A stretch of DNA of 64,000 nucleotides, taken from positions 2,418,001-2,482,000 of the forward strand of contig NC_083876.1 of the NCBI RefSeq assembly GCF_032452875.1. The letters run 5' to 3'. The stretch is from Bos javanicus (taxonomy: Eukaryota > Chordata > Mammalia > Artiodactyla > Bovidae). Position numbers and translations under genes: made by a program. Shown in pieces: positions 11,191 to 22,194 of the stretch. Under the pieces are notes generated by a model. The model ran no database searches. It was not told the origin of the DNA and saw only the letters and a list, made by a program, of their open reading frames with translations. Position 1 is the first letter of the stretch, and every line of letters begins with the position of its first letter.

Positions 11191-11402
11191 ATGAGTCGCC
11201 AGCCCAGGTTCGATGCATGATACTGGATTCTTGGAGCTGGTGCACTGGGATGACCCAGAGGAATGGTACAAGGAGGGAGGAGGGAGGAGGGTTCAGGATG
11301 GGGAACATGTGTATACCTGTGGTGGATTCATGTTAATATATGGCAAAACCAATACAATATTGTAAAGTTAAAAAATAAAAAATAAAGAAATTTAAAAAAA
11401 TA
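11191..11402 (+). mobile_element. Ruminant L1 3' end (3'-UTR type A)
   Basis: Sense L1 truncated to about 210 bp: atgaaatgagtcgccagccc, gatactggattcttggagct, the purine run ggagggaggagggaggaggg, gggaacatgtgtatacctgt, then caatacaatattgtaaagtt and an A-rich tail. It has the 'gatactgga' and 'tataccTG' variants of what I call type A. Confidence 0.9.
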
Positions 11403-12499
11403 ATTAATTAAACAAAAATAATTAAAATGATTCCAAAAGCAAATGGATTAATGTGATGACCAATCTTAAAGTAAAATTAAGCTTTAATGATTAGATGGAT
11501 TCAAAGTAGTTAGCAAATGAAGCATATTATTTCATTGCTTTTCATATTAGAGTGATTCAAAGAAAGCAAATCATTTTGTTTCATAGATAAATAATCAGCC
11601 ATCCATTTAAACCCATCCCAGTTATATTTAAACAACAGAAAAACAAAATTTAAATTAGAGTTTTACAAAAAAAGTCAGTTGCAGTTATTTCAACACAGTT
11701 GTGTCAGAAAAAAAATAGCATTGCATCACTATTTTAAATACATTAAATATTTTAATATTTATGATGACAATTTAAATACTTTTTTCCATGGTTATAGAAT
11801 AATTAGTAGAATAACTAGGTATAAATATATATATATGTATACTTATTTTGTTGCCAATATTTTTCTATACTTTTTATAAACTATAAGAAACAAGATTTCC
11901 TTTTCTTTTACTATTTCAGTGCTAGAAGTAAGCACCAGATAATTGAAGTGATACTACTCAGATTTTTTAATTTGAGAAGCAGAAAGTCATTCAAGCTACT
12001 CTAAGATAACTTTATTAGTGGCATTCACAGAGTGGGATTGGAATTGAAAAATAAGAGAAAGAGAGGGCGAATAGGCTTTACACAAATGGTCAGCTTCTTC
12101 CTATAGTATCTTATCATATAGTTTCTCCTCCTCATTCTATCTGCAAATATCTCTTCATCTTCAAAGTTTCAAATCTTTTTTAAATATTGACATGTGGATG
12201 ACACAGCACAGCTTTCCTTGTCTCATCTCTGCATCATGATCTTTCAGCTTCAGTCCCTACTGTTGAGTGGAAAATTCTCTCCATATTTCCTCACTTATAC
12301 CCCATGAAAGAACCTGGGACTATCTGGCATTATATTTTCACATCACACCTTGCCACAAGCCATTGCCATTCTCTGTGGTGTCTGTCATAAGGTCAAAAGT
12401 CAAAATTTATTCCAATTAGAGTTTGGAAAGTCAGAATATGACTTCCTCTTTAATGGGAGATTATATGAAAACCTAAAATAACTTAATCCAAAAGCAGAC
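11403..12499. other. AT-rich spacer, nothing recognised
   Basis: About 1.1 kb with no repeat family, RNA gene or convincing open frame. The 12,070-12,400 stretch is less AT-rich and may be single-copy. Confidence 0.35.
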
Positions 12500-12674
12500 A
12501 AGTGAAAAGGAAAAAAGTACAGATACAACAAGTTGAAAACAAATATCAACATGATTTATTTAAAGCCATATATAGCAACGATTACATTAAATATGATTTT
12601 TAAATTTTTTTCAATTTAAAGGCAGAAACAAATAGACTAAAAAAAAAAAAAAAAAAGCACTGACTATATGATAT

Positions 12675-13768
12675 TTCTGCTTTACTGACTATGCCAAAGC
12701 CTTTGACTGTGTGGATCACAATAAACTGTGGGAAATTCTGAAAGAGATGGGAATACCAGACAACCTGACCTGCCTCTTGAGAAATCTATATGCAGGTCAG
12801 GAAGCAGCAGTTAGAACTGGACATGGAACAACAGACTGGTTCCAAATAGGAAAAGGAGTACGTCAAGGCTGTATATTGTCACCCTGCTTATTTAACTTAT
12901 ATGAAGACTACATCATGAGAAGCGCGAGGCTGGAAGAAGCACAAGCTGGAATCAAGATTGTTGGGAGAAATATCAATAACCTCAGATATGCAGATGACAC
13001 CACCCTTATGACAGAACATGAAGAGGAACTAAAAAGCCTCTTGATGAAAGTGAAAGAGGAGAGTGAAAAAGTTGGCTTAAAGCTCAACATTCAGAAAACA
13101 AAGATCATGGCATCTCGTCCCATTACTTCATGGGAAATAGATGGGGAAACAGTGGAAATAGTGCCAGATTTTATTTTTTGGGGCTCCAAAATCACTGCAG
13201 ATGGTGACTGCAGCCATAAAATTAAAATACGCTTACTCCTTGGAAAGAAAGTTATGACCAACCTAGATAGCATATTCAAAAACAGAGACATTACTTTGCC
13301 AACAAAGGTCCATCTAGTCAAGACTATGGTTTTTCCAGTGGTCGTGTACGGATGTGAGAGTTGGACTGGGAAGAAAGCTGAGTGCCGAAGAATTGATGCT
13401 TTTGAACTGTGGTGTTGGAGAAGACTCTTGAGAGTCCCTTGGACTGCAAGGAGATCCAACCAGTCCATTCTAAAGGAGATCAGTCCTGGGTTTTCTTTGG
13501 AAGGAATGATACTAAAGCTGAAACTCCAATACTTTGGCCACCTGATGTGAAGAGTTGACTCACTGGAAAAATCTCTGATGCTGAGAGAAATTGGGGGCAG
13601 GAGGAGAAGGGGATGACAGAGGATGGGATGGCTGGATGGCATTACTGACTCGATGGAAATGAGCTTGGGTGAACTCTGGGAGTTAGTGATGGACAGGGAG
13701 GCCTGGCATGCTGCAATTCATGAGGTTGCAAAGGGTCGGACATGACTGAGGGACTGAACTGAACTGAC
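12675..13768 (+). mobile_element. BovB, 5'-truncated, inserted in old L1
   Basis: Sense BovB from the FxDYAKAFD region to the ACTGA tail (gaactgaactgac). It is flanked by a 7-bp duplication atgatat at 12668-12674 and 13769-13775, and the L1 on both sides is continuous, so both ends are well fixed. Confidence 0.95.
12711..13550 (+). pseudogene. BovB RT C-terminal remnant with intact YADD (279 codons)
   Basis: RT palm and C-terminal region. VRQGCILSPCLFNLY lies at residues 50-64 and the catalytic YADD box at 93-96 (12987-12998) is intact. The frame continues through KVGLKLNIQKTKIMAS and DAFELWCWRRLLRVPWTARR, then stops at TGA (13548-13550) where better copies have CGA (Arg). That is a CpG transition. 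The first Met is internal to RT: there is no promoter, endonuclease or RT N-terminus, so no protein is expected. It is the best-preserved BovB catalytic centre in the window that lies in one continuous frame. Confidence 0.9.
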
Positions 13769-13900
13769 ATGATATGTAAAACAAATTACCTTGACATATA
13801 GAGACAACAGTAGGTTGAATAGAACAATGGAACAAAGATACCCCGTGAAACATTAGTACAAAACATGGAATGCCTATGTGATTTGCAGACCATGTAGTCT

Positions 13901-15144
13901 TCAGAAAAGCATTGGTATTAATTCATGCTAGTTTTTCTTTCTGAATTATCAAATGTTTCAATTAAACTCTGAATTTCCATGCTTTAAGTTTATTCTTGCT
14001 CTAGACATTGCATCTTTAGCAACCAGAACAAAGTTTTGTTATAAATTATTTATTTCCAAGATATTATGGTTCTCTTAATTTTAGATGAACAAATTATTAT
14101 TCCAAAACACTTCAACACAATACATCAGTCACTACTGCTGTTATATTTAAATTGTAAATATCAGAGTACAGCTATAATAAATGTTATTTCCTTAAATATT
14201 TCATTGTGGTTAATTTTTTTTCCAACTTAAAGATGCAGAAAATTGAATGCATCCCTCCATTTCTACTTCGAACTTAACTAGTACTATCTGGGAAACAGGG
14301 CATTTTGACACTAAGCTGTTTCTTATAAATGTTCTTTGAGGCACTGGAACTCAGGGTCACTAGTCAGCCAAAGTACTGCAGTATGCCTCCCTGAGTTCAG
14401 CAAGGCTGATGAGTCCGACCATTCAGGACCTGGGAACTTAGATCACAGGATACATTGTTTTCCATGATTTTGCCTTATTCATTTAGTTTGACATTTCTGA
14501 GATGGAACTTTGTTACCAACTAGCAACATATGTCAATGAATTGAGGAAATGAGATTACTGAAATGCAGTAGACAGTGGGAAAAAAAAAATGTAAATGTGG
14601 ATTTCATTTAAAATAAGCCAAAGCTTTGCAGATATACTTAGTTCCAAACTAAATTTTCCATCGTGATTAGGTTTAGAAGTTGATATATATTCATGTGAAG
14701 GGTACTTGTTATGAATACATGCAGTGACAACTAAAAGTCTGTCAAAACTTGAAATAAGTGAATTAATTCTATGCTATTTCTCTCCTATGTATCCCTATCC
14801 AAATCTATTCAGCTAAATCTATTTTATTAACTGCAGTTCTTCACACACAAGTAATGAACAATCCTCAAACAAATGTTCTCTTGATCTTTTTCTTATACTG
14901 TTTTGCCTGTGATTATTGTAGCAAATGCCTATGAATAGTTAGTAAGTGCCATTTTCACATTTAATTTAGTTACTAAACTTCTGCTCCAACCCAGAATTCA
15001 ATCAATGTAAATTATAGATATAGTACTTTAATCACTTAATGTTTGATTATCTCTAAAATCTGTAGCCTTTTCATACTTTATTCTCTGGAAGGGGTGGCAT
15101 TGAATGAAGTATACTAAAAATAGATAGGTTTTAATAAAATCTTT
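13901..15144. other. AT-rich spacer, nothing recognised
   Basis: About 1.2 kb. No known repeat, RNA gene or convincing frame. It may include single-copy sequence (for example 14,330-14,470). Confidence 0.35.
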
Positions 15145-15237
15145 TTAGGAAGAATTTTTTTTTCTTTTTTTTCTAATTTTATTTTATTTTTAAAATTTAC
15201 ATAATTGTATTAGTTTTGCCAAATTAGGAAGAATTTT
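15145..15237 (-). mobile_element. 65-bp L1 3'-tip insertion with 14-bp target duplication
   Basis: Insert at 15159-15223: T-rich start (the tail on the reverse strand), then acataattgtattagttttg and ccaaa, which is the last part of a ruminant L1 3' UTR. It is flanked by perfect 14-bp repeats ttaggaagaatttt at 15145-15158 and 15224-15237. An extreme 5' truncation. Confidence 0.93.
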
Positions 15238-15403
15238 ATCATTCAGAGCTATATTTGATAATGATCACATTGGAAATCTTATAGGTTGGAGTAATTAGAA
15301 ATGAAGTAATAGTGAAAAATTAGAGTGTATCTTACATCCATTCAAATAAGGTAATGTAAAAACCATACATTAAAAAAGAAAGTATAAAAATAATTTATAA
15401 AAG

Positions 15404-17662
15404 CATTAGAAGATGCTCAACATCACTCATTATCAGAGAAATGCAAATCAAAACCACTATGAGGTACCATTTCATACCAGTCAGAATGGCTGCGATCCAA
15501 AAGTCTACAAATAATAAATGCTGGAGAGGGTGTGGAGAAAAGGGAACCCTCTTACACTGTTGGTGGGAATGCAAACTAGTACAGCCACCATGGAGAACAG
15601 TGTGGAGATTCCTTAAAAAACTGGAAATAGAACTGCCTTTTGATCCAGCCATCCCACTGCTGGGCATACACACTGAGGAAACCAGAAGGGAAAGAGACAC
15701 GTGTACTCCAATGTTCATCGCAGCACTGTTTATTTCCAGTTTTTTAAGGAATCTCCACACTGTTCTCCATAGTGGCTGTACTAGTTTGCATTCCCACCAA
15801 CAGTGTAAGAGAGTTCCCTTTTCTCCACACCCTCTCCAGCATTTATTGCTTGTAGACTTTTGGCTCACAGCCATTCTGACCGGTGTGAAATGGTACCTCA
15901 TAGTGGTTTTGATTTGCATTTCTCTGATCATGAGTGATGTTGAGCATCTTTTCATGTGTTTGTTAGCCATCTGTATGTCTTCTTTGGAGAAATGTCTATT
16001 TAGTTCTTTGGCCCATTTTTTGATTGGGTCATTTATTTTTCTGGAGTTGAGCTGTAGCAGTTGCTTGTATATTTTTGAGATTAGTTATTTGTCAGTTGCT
16101 TCATTTGCTATTATTTTCTTCCATTCTGAAGGCTGCCTTTTCACCTTGCTAATAGTTTCCTTTTATATGCAGAAGTTTTTAAGTTTAATTAGGTCCCATT
16201 TGTTTATTTTTACTGTTATTTCCAATATTCTGGGAGGTGGGTCATAGAGGATCCTGCTGTGATGTATGTCGGAGAGTGTTTTGCCTATGTTCTCCTCTAG
16301 GAGTTTTATAGTTTCTGGTCTTACGTTGAGGTCTTTAATCCATTTTGAGTTTATTTTTGTGAATGGTGTTAGAAAGTGTTCTAGTTTCATTCTTTTACAA
16401 GTGGTTGACCAGTTTTCCCAGCACCACTTGTTAAAGAGATTGTCTTTAATCCATTGTATATTCTTGCCTCCTTTGTCAAAGATAAGGTGTCCATATGTGC
16501 ATGGATTTATCTCTGGGCTTTTTATTTTGTTCCATTGATCTATATTTCTGTCTTTGTGCCAGTACCATACTGTCTTGATGACTGTGGCTTTGTAATAGAG
16601 CCTGAAGTCAGGTATGTTGATTCCTCCAATTCCATTCTTCTTTCTCAAGATAGCTTTGGCTATTCGAGGTTTTTTTGTATTTCCATACAAATTGTGAAAT
16701 TATTTGTTCTAGCTCTGTGAAGAATACCGTTGGTAGCTTAATAGGGATTGCATTGAATCTATAAATTGCTTTGGGTAGTATACTCATTTTCACTACATTG
16801 ATTCTTCCAATCCATGAACATGGTATATTTCTCCATCTATTAGTATCCTCTTTGATTTCTTTCACCAGTGTTTTATAGTTTTCTATATATAGGTCTTTAG
16901 TTTCTTTAGGTAGATATGTTCCTAAGAATTTTATTCTTTCCCTTGCAATGGTGAATGGAATTGTTTCCTTAATTTCTCTTTCTGTTTTCTCATTATTAGT
17001 GTATAGGAATGCAGCAATCCCACTGTTGGGCATACACACTGAGGAAACCAGAAGGGAAAGAGACACGTGTATCCCAATGTTCATCGCAGCACGGTTTATA
17101 ATAGCCAGGACATCAAAGCAACCTAGATGTCCATCAGCAGATGAATGGATAAGAAAGCTGTGGTACATACACACAATGGAGTATTACTCAGCCATTAAAA
17201 AGAACACATTTGAATCAGTTCTAATGAGATGGATGAATCCGGAACCTATTATACAGAGTGAAGTAAGCCAGAAAGAAAAACACCAATACAGTATACTAAT
17301 GCATATATATGGAATTTAGAAAGATGGTAACAATAACCCTGTGTACGAGACAGCAAAAGAGACACCGATGTATAGATCAGTCTTATGGACTCTGTGGGAG
17401 AGGGAGAGGGTGGGGAGATTTGGAAGAATGGCATTGAGACATGTATAATATCATGTATGAAACGAGTCATCAGTCCAGGTTCGATGCACGATACTGGATG
17501 CTTGGGGCTGGTGCACTGGGACGACCCAGAGAGAGGGTATGGGAAGGGAGGAGGGAGGAGGGTTCAGGATAGGGAACATGGGTATACCTGTGGCAGATTC
17601 ATTTCGATATTTGGCAAAACTAATACAATATTGTAAAGTTTAAAAATAAAATAAAATTTTAA
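15404..17662. mobile_element. Rearranged ruminant L1: sense / antisense / sense
   Basis: Three segments. 15404-15732 is sense ORF2 3' part (atgctcaacatcactcatta to atgttcatcgcagcactg). 15733-17010 is antisense, running from the same region back through ORF2. 17012-17662 is sense again, from cagcaatcccactgttggg through the type-A 3' UTR to the A-rich tail. The last two segments are the classical 5'-inversion (twin-priming) layout, with only about 16 bases lost between them. The first segment duplicates part of the second in inverse orientation. The first junction shares tat, the second shares (g)ca. I found no convincing target duplication around the whole. Confidence 0.9.
16163..17010 (-). 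pseudogene. L1 ORF2 C-terminal part, frameshifted
   Basis: Reverse-strand remnant of L1 ORF2p downstream of the RT active site. Residues IKFLGTYLPKETKDLY, RWRNIPCSWIGRINVVKMSILPK and FTELEQIISQFVWKYKK are in one frame (upper part, to about 16,670). After a +1-type slip in a T/A run near 16,670 a second frame carries RIAKAILRKKNGIGGINIPDF, YYKATVIKTVWYWHKDRNIDQWN and DLNVRPETIKLLEENIGKTLSDI. These are the thumb and C-terminal segments of L1 ORF2p. Endonuclease and RT catalytic boxes are absent. The open frames reading out of this segment into 17,011-17,174 are artefacts of the inversion. Confidence 0.88.
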
Positions 17663-17920
17663 AAAAAGAAATTTTTATTTTTTCTTAATAAAAATTTGAA
17701 TTTCTTTGGATTTTAAAACTTAATGGAAGTAAAAAGAGAGCTGTATCTCTTGGCAAGTCAGAACATGTTTTTCCTTTTGTTTTATAATTATACAATATTA
17801 ATATTTTCTTTAAAATTGGCCAGTATTACAAAATCGTTGTCAATTCAAATTAAAAACAATGACATATAAAAAGATAAAACTAATATTTTCAAAGCCTTAG
17901 TAAGCTTTTTAACATGATTT
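17663..17920. other. AT-rich spacer, nothing recognised
   Basis: Short AT-rich interval after the L1 tail with no feature recognised. Confidence 0.35.
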
Positions 17921-18165
17921 TATGTTATGTCTCCTTTCTCCTGAACCCCGACCCTCCCTCCTTCCTTTCCACCTCAGCCCTTTAGTTTGTCACAGAGCAC
18001 AGACTGTTTGTTCCCTGTGTCATACACCAAACTCCCACTGGGTGTCTATTTTACATATGATAATGCACATATATTCCAATGCTAATTTGAGGATGATTGC
18101 TTCACAATATTTTGTTGGTTTCTGCCATACCTCAACATGAATTGGCCATATGTATACGTATGTCT
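17921..18165 (-). mobile_element. Two overlapping L1 3'-end pieces
   Basis: Antisense L1 3'-UTR pieces out of order. 17921-18092 covers the internal part (gtttgtcacagagcacagac, ccaaactcccactgggtgtc, tattttacatatgataatg), then 18093-18165 restarts at the extreme 3' end (gcttcacaatattttgttgg, ccatacctcaacatgaattg). A single normal insertion would show the second piece first, so this is two insertions or a rearrangement. Confidence 0.65.
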
Positions 18166-19148
18166 GTTCCCTTTCTCCTAAACCTCTCTGCCACCAACTT
18201 CTCTTACTTAATCAGTTCCTTCCCTTCAGTGTGTTTTGATTATACATTACTTTTGATCAAATACAATATAAACAAACCACTAATTTTGATAAGAAATGGG
18301 ATTTATCAGTAGCTTAACTAGGAAGAATGCCAGATAGTTTGCACAACTGGAGAAAAATTTACTGGAACTTCCAGAACATGCTATTTCATATAACTTTCCC
18401 TCCTCCTGCAAATAGATAGATCCCCATGTGAAGGGAACATGGTGTTAGCTGCACCAATTGAAACACTGGCAGAAAAAGAAAACTGCTCTCAGCATCAATT
18501 CCAGGCAAGGCTGGCACTATTCCAGACCCGTGTCCACATCTGATCAATTACAATTCCCAAAGACATAAGGTTTGCTATGTGTCTCAGCTTGGATTCTTTC
18601 AAAATAAGAATTGAAGTAAATCATTTGCCTGCAGTTACCACAGTTGAGGTCCCAGGGAGTATTGCAGGAAAGTGCAAAATTAAAATACAGAAGAGATTGA
18701 TTTAATAAGAAGGGTATTGCTGTGAACCTAAAGCTCTAGTCTGGCAGATACACTATTAAAGATTATGTGCCACATAACTTAGAGTTGTCACAGTCAGCAA
18801 GAAAGCTGGGGTATGTACCCACAAACCCTCTTTGCTTGTGCACATTCTGTATTAAATGAGAAATCATTGACTATATTGTATTAATACTTTAATGGTTAAT
18901 TATGTGTCTCTTCCTTGAAAAAAAATCCTTAAGGGCATGTCCATGCCATGTTTAATTTCACCAGAAACTCTCTCAAGACTTGACACGTGATAGGAGATCA
19001 ATATGTCTGTTGACTCAGTCAATAAAGAATGACGTTTTTAGATATCTCAGACATTATCAAACTTAACTGTTGCAAGATTGTTGCATATTGCAAACAGAGA
19101 ATAGTTTACAGAATATATATGTGTGTATGTGTGTGTATATATAGCTTT
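18166..19148. other. Unassigned sequence, possibly an old repeat
   Basis: Nearly 1 kb of moderately complex sequence (for example 18,420-18,830) with no open frame and no family I can name. A very old ERVL/LTR or single-copy DNA are both possible. Confidence 0.35.
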
Positions 19149-20596
19149 TCTTGTTCAGTTGCTAAGTCATGTACAACTCTTTATGACACAATGAACTACA
19201 GCATGCCAGGCTTCTCTGTCTTCCACTATCTCTCAGAGTTTTCTCAAATTCATGTCCATTGAATTAGTGATAATATCTAACCATCTCATGTCATCTTCTT
19301 TTGCCTTCAATCTTTCCCAGCATCACGGTCTTTTCCAGTGAGTTGGCTCTTTGCATCAGGTAGTCAAAGTATGAAACTTCAGCTACATCAACAGTTCTTC
19401 CAGTGAATATCCAGAATTGATTTCCTTTAGGATTGACTGGTTTTATCCCCTTGCAGTCCAAGGAAATTTCAAGTGTCTTTTCCAGCACAATTTGAAACTA
19501 TCAGATCTTTGATGCTCAATCTTCTTTATGGTCCACACATGATTATAGGAACATTGCTTTGCCTGTACAGATGTTTTGGGCAAAATAATGTCTCTGCTTT
19601 TTAATATTCTTTCAAGGATCATCATATCTTTCCTAAAAGGAGCAGGTGTCTTTTTATTTCATGGCTGCAGTCACTGTCCACAGTGATTTTGGAGCTCAAG
19701 AAGATAAAATTTGTCACCGCTTTCACTATTTCCAATTCTAGTTTTCATGAATTTATGGGACCAGATGTCATGATCTTAGTTTATTTTTTATGTTGAGTTT
19801 CAAGCCAGCTTTTTCTCTCTCCTCTTTAACCCTCATCAAGAGGCTCTTTAATTATTCTCCAAGGTTATTAATATTTCTCCTGGCAATCTTGATTCCAGCT
19901 TGTGATATATCCAGCCCATCAATTTGCATGATGTACTCTGCATGGAAGTTAAATAAAGCTGGTTGGCAATACACAGTCTTGTTGTACTCCTTTCCCAATT
20001 TTGAACAAGTCAATTGTTTCATGCTCAGTTGTAACTTTTGCTTCTTGACATGCATACATGTTTCTCAGGAGATAGGTAAGGTTGTCTGGTACTCCCATCT
20101 CTTTAAGAATTTTCCAGTTTTTCATGATCCACATTGTCAAAGGCATTAGTGTAGTTAATGAAACAGAAGTTCACATTTTTCTGGAACTCTCTTGTTCTTT
20201 CCATGATCCAAAGAATGTTGTCAATTTGATCTCTGTTATCTCAAAATTTTCTAAACCTGGCTTGTACATCTGGAAGTTCTTGGTTCTGAAGTCCAGCTTG
20301 AATAATTTTGAGTACAACTTTGCTAGCATGAGAAATGTGCACATCTGTAAGGAAATGACAATACACTCCAGTATACTTGCCTGGAGAATCCCATGCCTGT
20401 CTGGCTACAGTTCATGGATTCACAAAGATCAGACATGACTGAGTGGCTAAAGCACATATGGTGATTGGAACATTCTTTGGAATTGCCCTTCTTTGGGGCT
20501 GGAATTAAAACTGACTTTTTCCATTCCTGTAGCACTGCTGATTTTACCAAATATTCTGATACATTGAGTGCAACTCTTCAACAACATCACCATTTA
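19149..20596 (-). mobile_element. Old near-full-length BovB, 3' half
   Basis: Antisense, diverged BovB. Positions 19149-19790 are the 3' end and C-terminal coding region, 19790-20595 the RT region (degraded RT words near 20,146-19,949 such as MGVPDNLTYLLRNMYACQEA). A Bov-A fragment interrupts it at 20350-20455. It is broken by an L1 at 20597 and resumes at 22195, so with that half it once approached full length (about 3.1 kb). Confidence 0.88.
20350..20455 (+). mobile_element. Bov-A fragment inside old BovB
   Basis: Sense Bov-A: gaaatgacaatacactccag, cttgcctggagaatcccatg and agacatgactgagtggctaa. The BovB sequence continues on both sides (ctagcatgagaaatg... / ...gattggaacattctttgg), so it is a later insertion. 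Confidence 0.75.
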
Positions 20597-20856
20597 GAAT
20601 TTTAAATAAACCAGAATTGAAAGAGACACGTGTACTCCAATGTTCATTGCAGCACTGTTTATAATAGCCAGGACATGGAAGCAACCTAGATGTCCATCAG
20701 CAGATGAATGGATAAGAAAGCTGTGGTACATATACACAATGGAGTATTACTCAGCCATTAAAAAGAATACATTTAAATCAGTTCTAATGAGGTGGATGAA
20801 ACTGGAGCCGATTATACAGAGTGAAGCAAGCCAGAAAGAAAAACACCAATACAGTA

Positions 20857-21811
20857 TCAGTTCAGTTCAGTCACTCAGTCGTGTCCAACTCTTTGTGACC
20901 CCATAAATAGCTGCACGCCAGGCCTCCCTATCCATCACCAATTCCAGGAGTTTATCAGACACACGTCCATCTAGTCAGTGATGCCATCCAGCCATCTCAT
21001 CCTCTGTCGTCCCCTTCTCCTCCTGCCCCCAATCCCTCCCAGCATCAGAGTCTTTTCCAATGAGTCAACTCTTCACATGAGGTGGCCAAAGTACTGGAGT
21101 TTCAGCTTCAGCATAATTCCCTCCAAAGAAATCCCAGGCCTGATCTCCTTCAGAATGGACTGGTTGGATCTCCTTGCAGTCCAAGGGACTCTCAAGAGTC
21201 TTCTCCAACACCACAGTTCAAAAGCATCAATTCTTCAGCGCTCAGCCTTCTTCACAGTCCAACTCTCACATCCATACATCACCACGGGAAAAACCATAGC
21301 CTTGACTAGACAGACCTTTGTTGGCAAAGTAATGTCTCTGCTTGTGAATATGCTATCTAGGTTGATCATAACTTTCCTTCCAAGGAGTAAGTGTCTTTTA
21401 ATTTCATGGCTGCAGTCACCATCTGCAGTGATTTTGGAGCCCCAAAAAATAAAGTCTGACACTGTTTCCACTGTTTCCCATCTATTTCCCATGAAGTGAT
21501 GGGACTGGATGCCATGATCTTTGTTTTCTGAATGTTGAGCTTTAAGCCAACTTTTTCACTCTCCACTTTCACTTTCATCAAGAGGCTTTTTAGTTCCTCT
21601 TCACTTTCTGCCATTAGGGTGGTGTCATCTGCATATCTGAGGTTATTGATATTTCTCCCAGCAATCTTGATTCCAGCTTGTGTTTCTTCCAGTCCAGCGT
21701 TTCTCATGATATACTCCACATATAAGTTAAATAAGCAGGCTGATAATATACAGCCTTGACGTACTCCTTTTCCTATTTGGAACCAGTCTGTTGTTCCATG
21801 TCCAGTTCTAA
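20857..21811 (-). mobile_element. Young BovB inside the L1
   Basis: Antisense BovB with an ACTGA tail (cagttcagttcagtcactca) at the left and truncation after tgttccatgtccagttctaa. L1 sequence flanks it on both sides with almost no target duplication (at most 1-2 bp). It is the third and youngest layer of the nest. Confidence 0.95.
21366..21811 (-). pseudogene. BovB RT catalytic-region remnant
   Basis: Reverse-strand frame with RTGHGTTDWFQIGKGVRQGCIL, then NLRYADDTTLMAESEEELKSLL (catalytic YADD intact) and VGLKLNIQKTKIMAS. A one-base loss at the GETVETVSDF region (near 21,480) breaks the frame, and the downstream frame carries a TGA at 21073-21075 where intact copies have CGA. Upstream codons in the same open frame (21,812-22,004) belong to the antisense of the L1 and are meaningless. 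Confidence 0.85.
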
Positions 21812-22194
21812 TACTAACACTTATATATATGGAATTTCGAAAGATAACGATAACCCTGTATGCCAGACAGCAAAAGAGATGCAGATGCATAGAACAGTTT
21901 TTTGGACTCTGTGGGGGGCGGGGTATGATTTGGGAGAATGGCATTAAAACATGCATAGTATCATAAAAGAAACAAATCGCCAGTCCAGGTTTAATGCAGG
22001 ACACAGGAAGCTTGGGGCTGGTGCACTGGGATGACCCAGAGGGATGGTATGGCGAGGGAGGTGGGAGAGGGGTTCAGCATGGGGAACACGTGTACACCCG
22101 TTGCAGGTTCACGTTGATGTATGGCAAAACCAATACAATAAATAAATAAATTTAAATAAAATTTAAATAAATAAATTTAAATTAAATAAATATA

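Larger units (their letters stand above)
12500..13900 (+). mobile_element. Old L1 ORF2 5' part, split by BovB
   Basis: Flanks of the BovB at 12675 form one old L1 endonuclease-region fragment. Left: agcaacgattacattaaat and aaaggcagaaacaaatagac, matching the L1 'ITLNxNGLNxPIKRxR' region. Right: acaacagtaggttgaataga and caaagataccccgtgaaaca, matching the next L1 block. It is heavily diverged and has no frame. The outer ends are approximate. Confidence 0.6.
20597..22194 (+). mobile_element. Ruminant L1 3' end (type B), split by a BovB
   Basis: Sense L1 in two parts. 20597-20855 is the end of ORF2 (gaaagagacacgtgtactcc to caccaatacagtat). 21812-22194 continues at tactaacacttatatatatg and runs through a 3' UTR with the type-B markers (gacacaggaagcttggggct, gggaacacgtgtacacccgt), ending in an AAATAAATTTAAAT-rich tail. 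It is inserted in the old BovB, which resumes at 22195. Confidence 0.92.

Noticed and set aside
15441..16247. 268-codon forward frame
   Set aside because: It runs from sense L1 ORF2 across the inversion point into antisense L1. The fusion is an artefact, not a chimeric gene.
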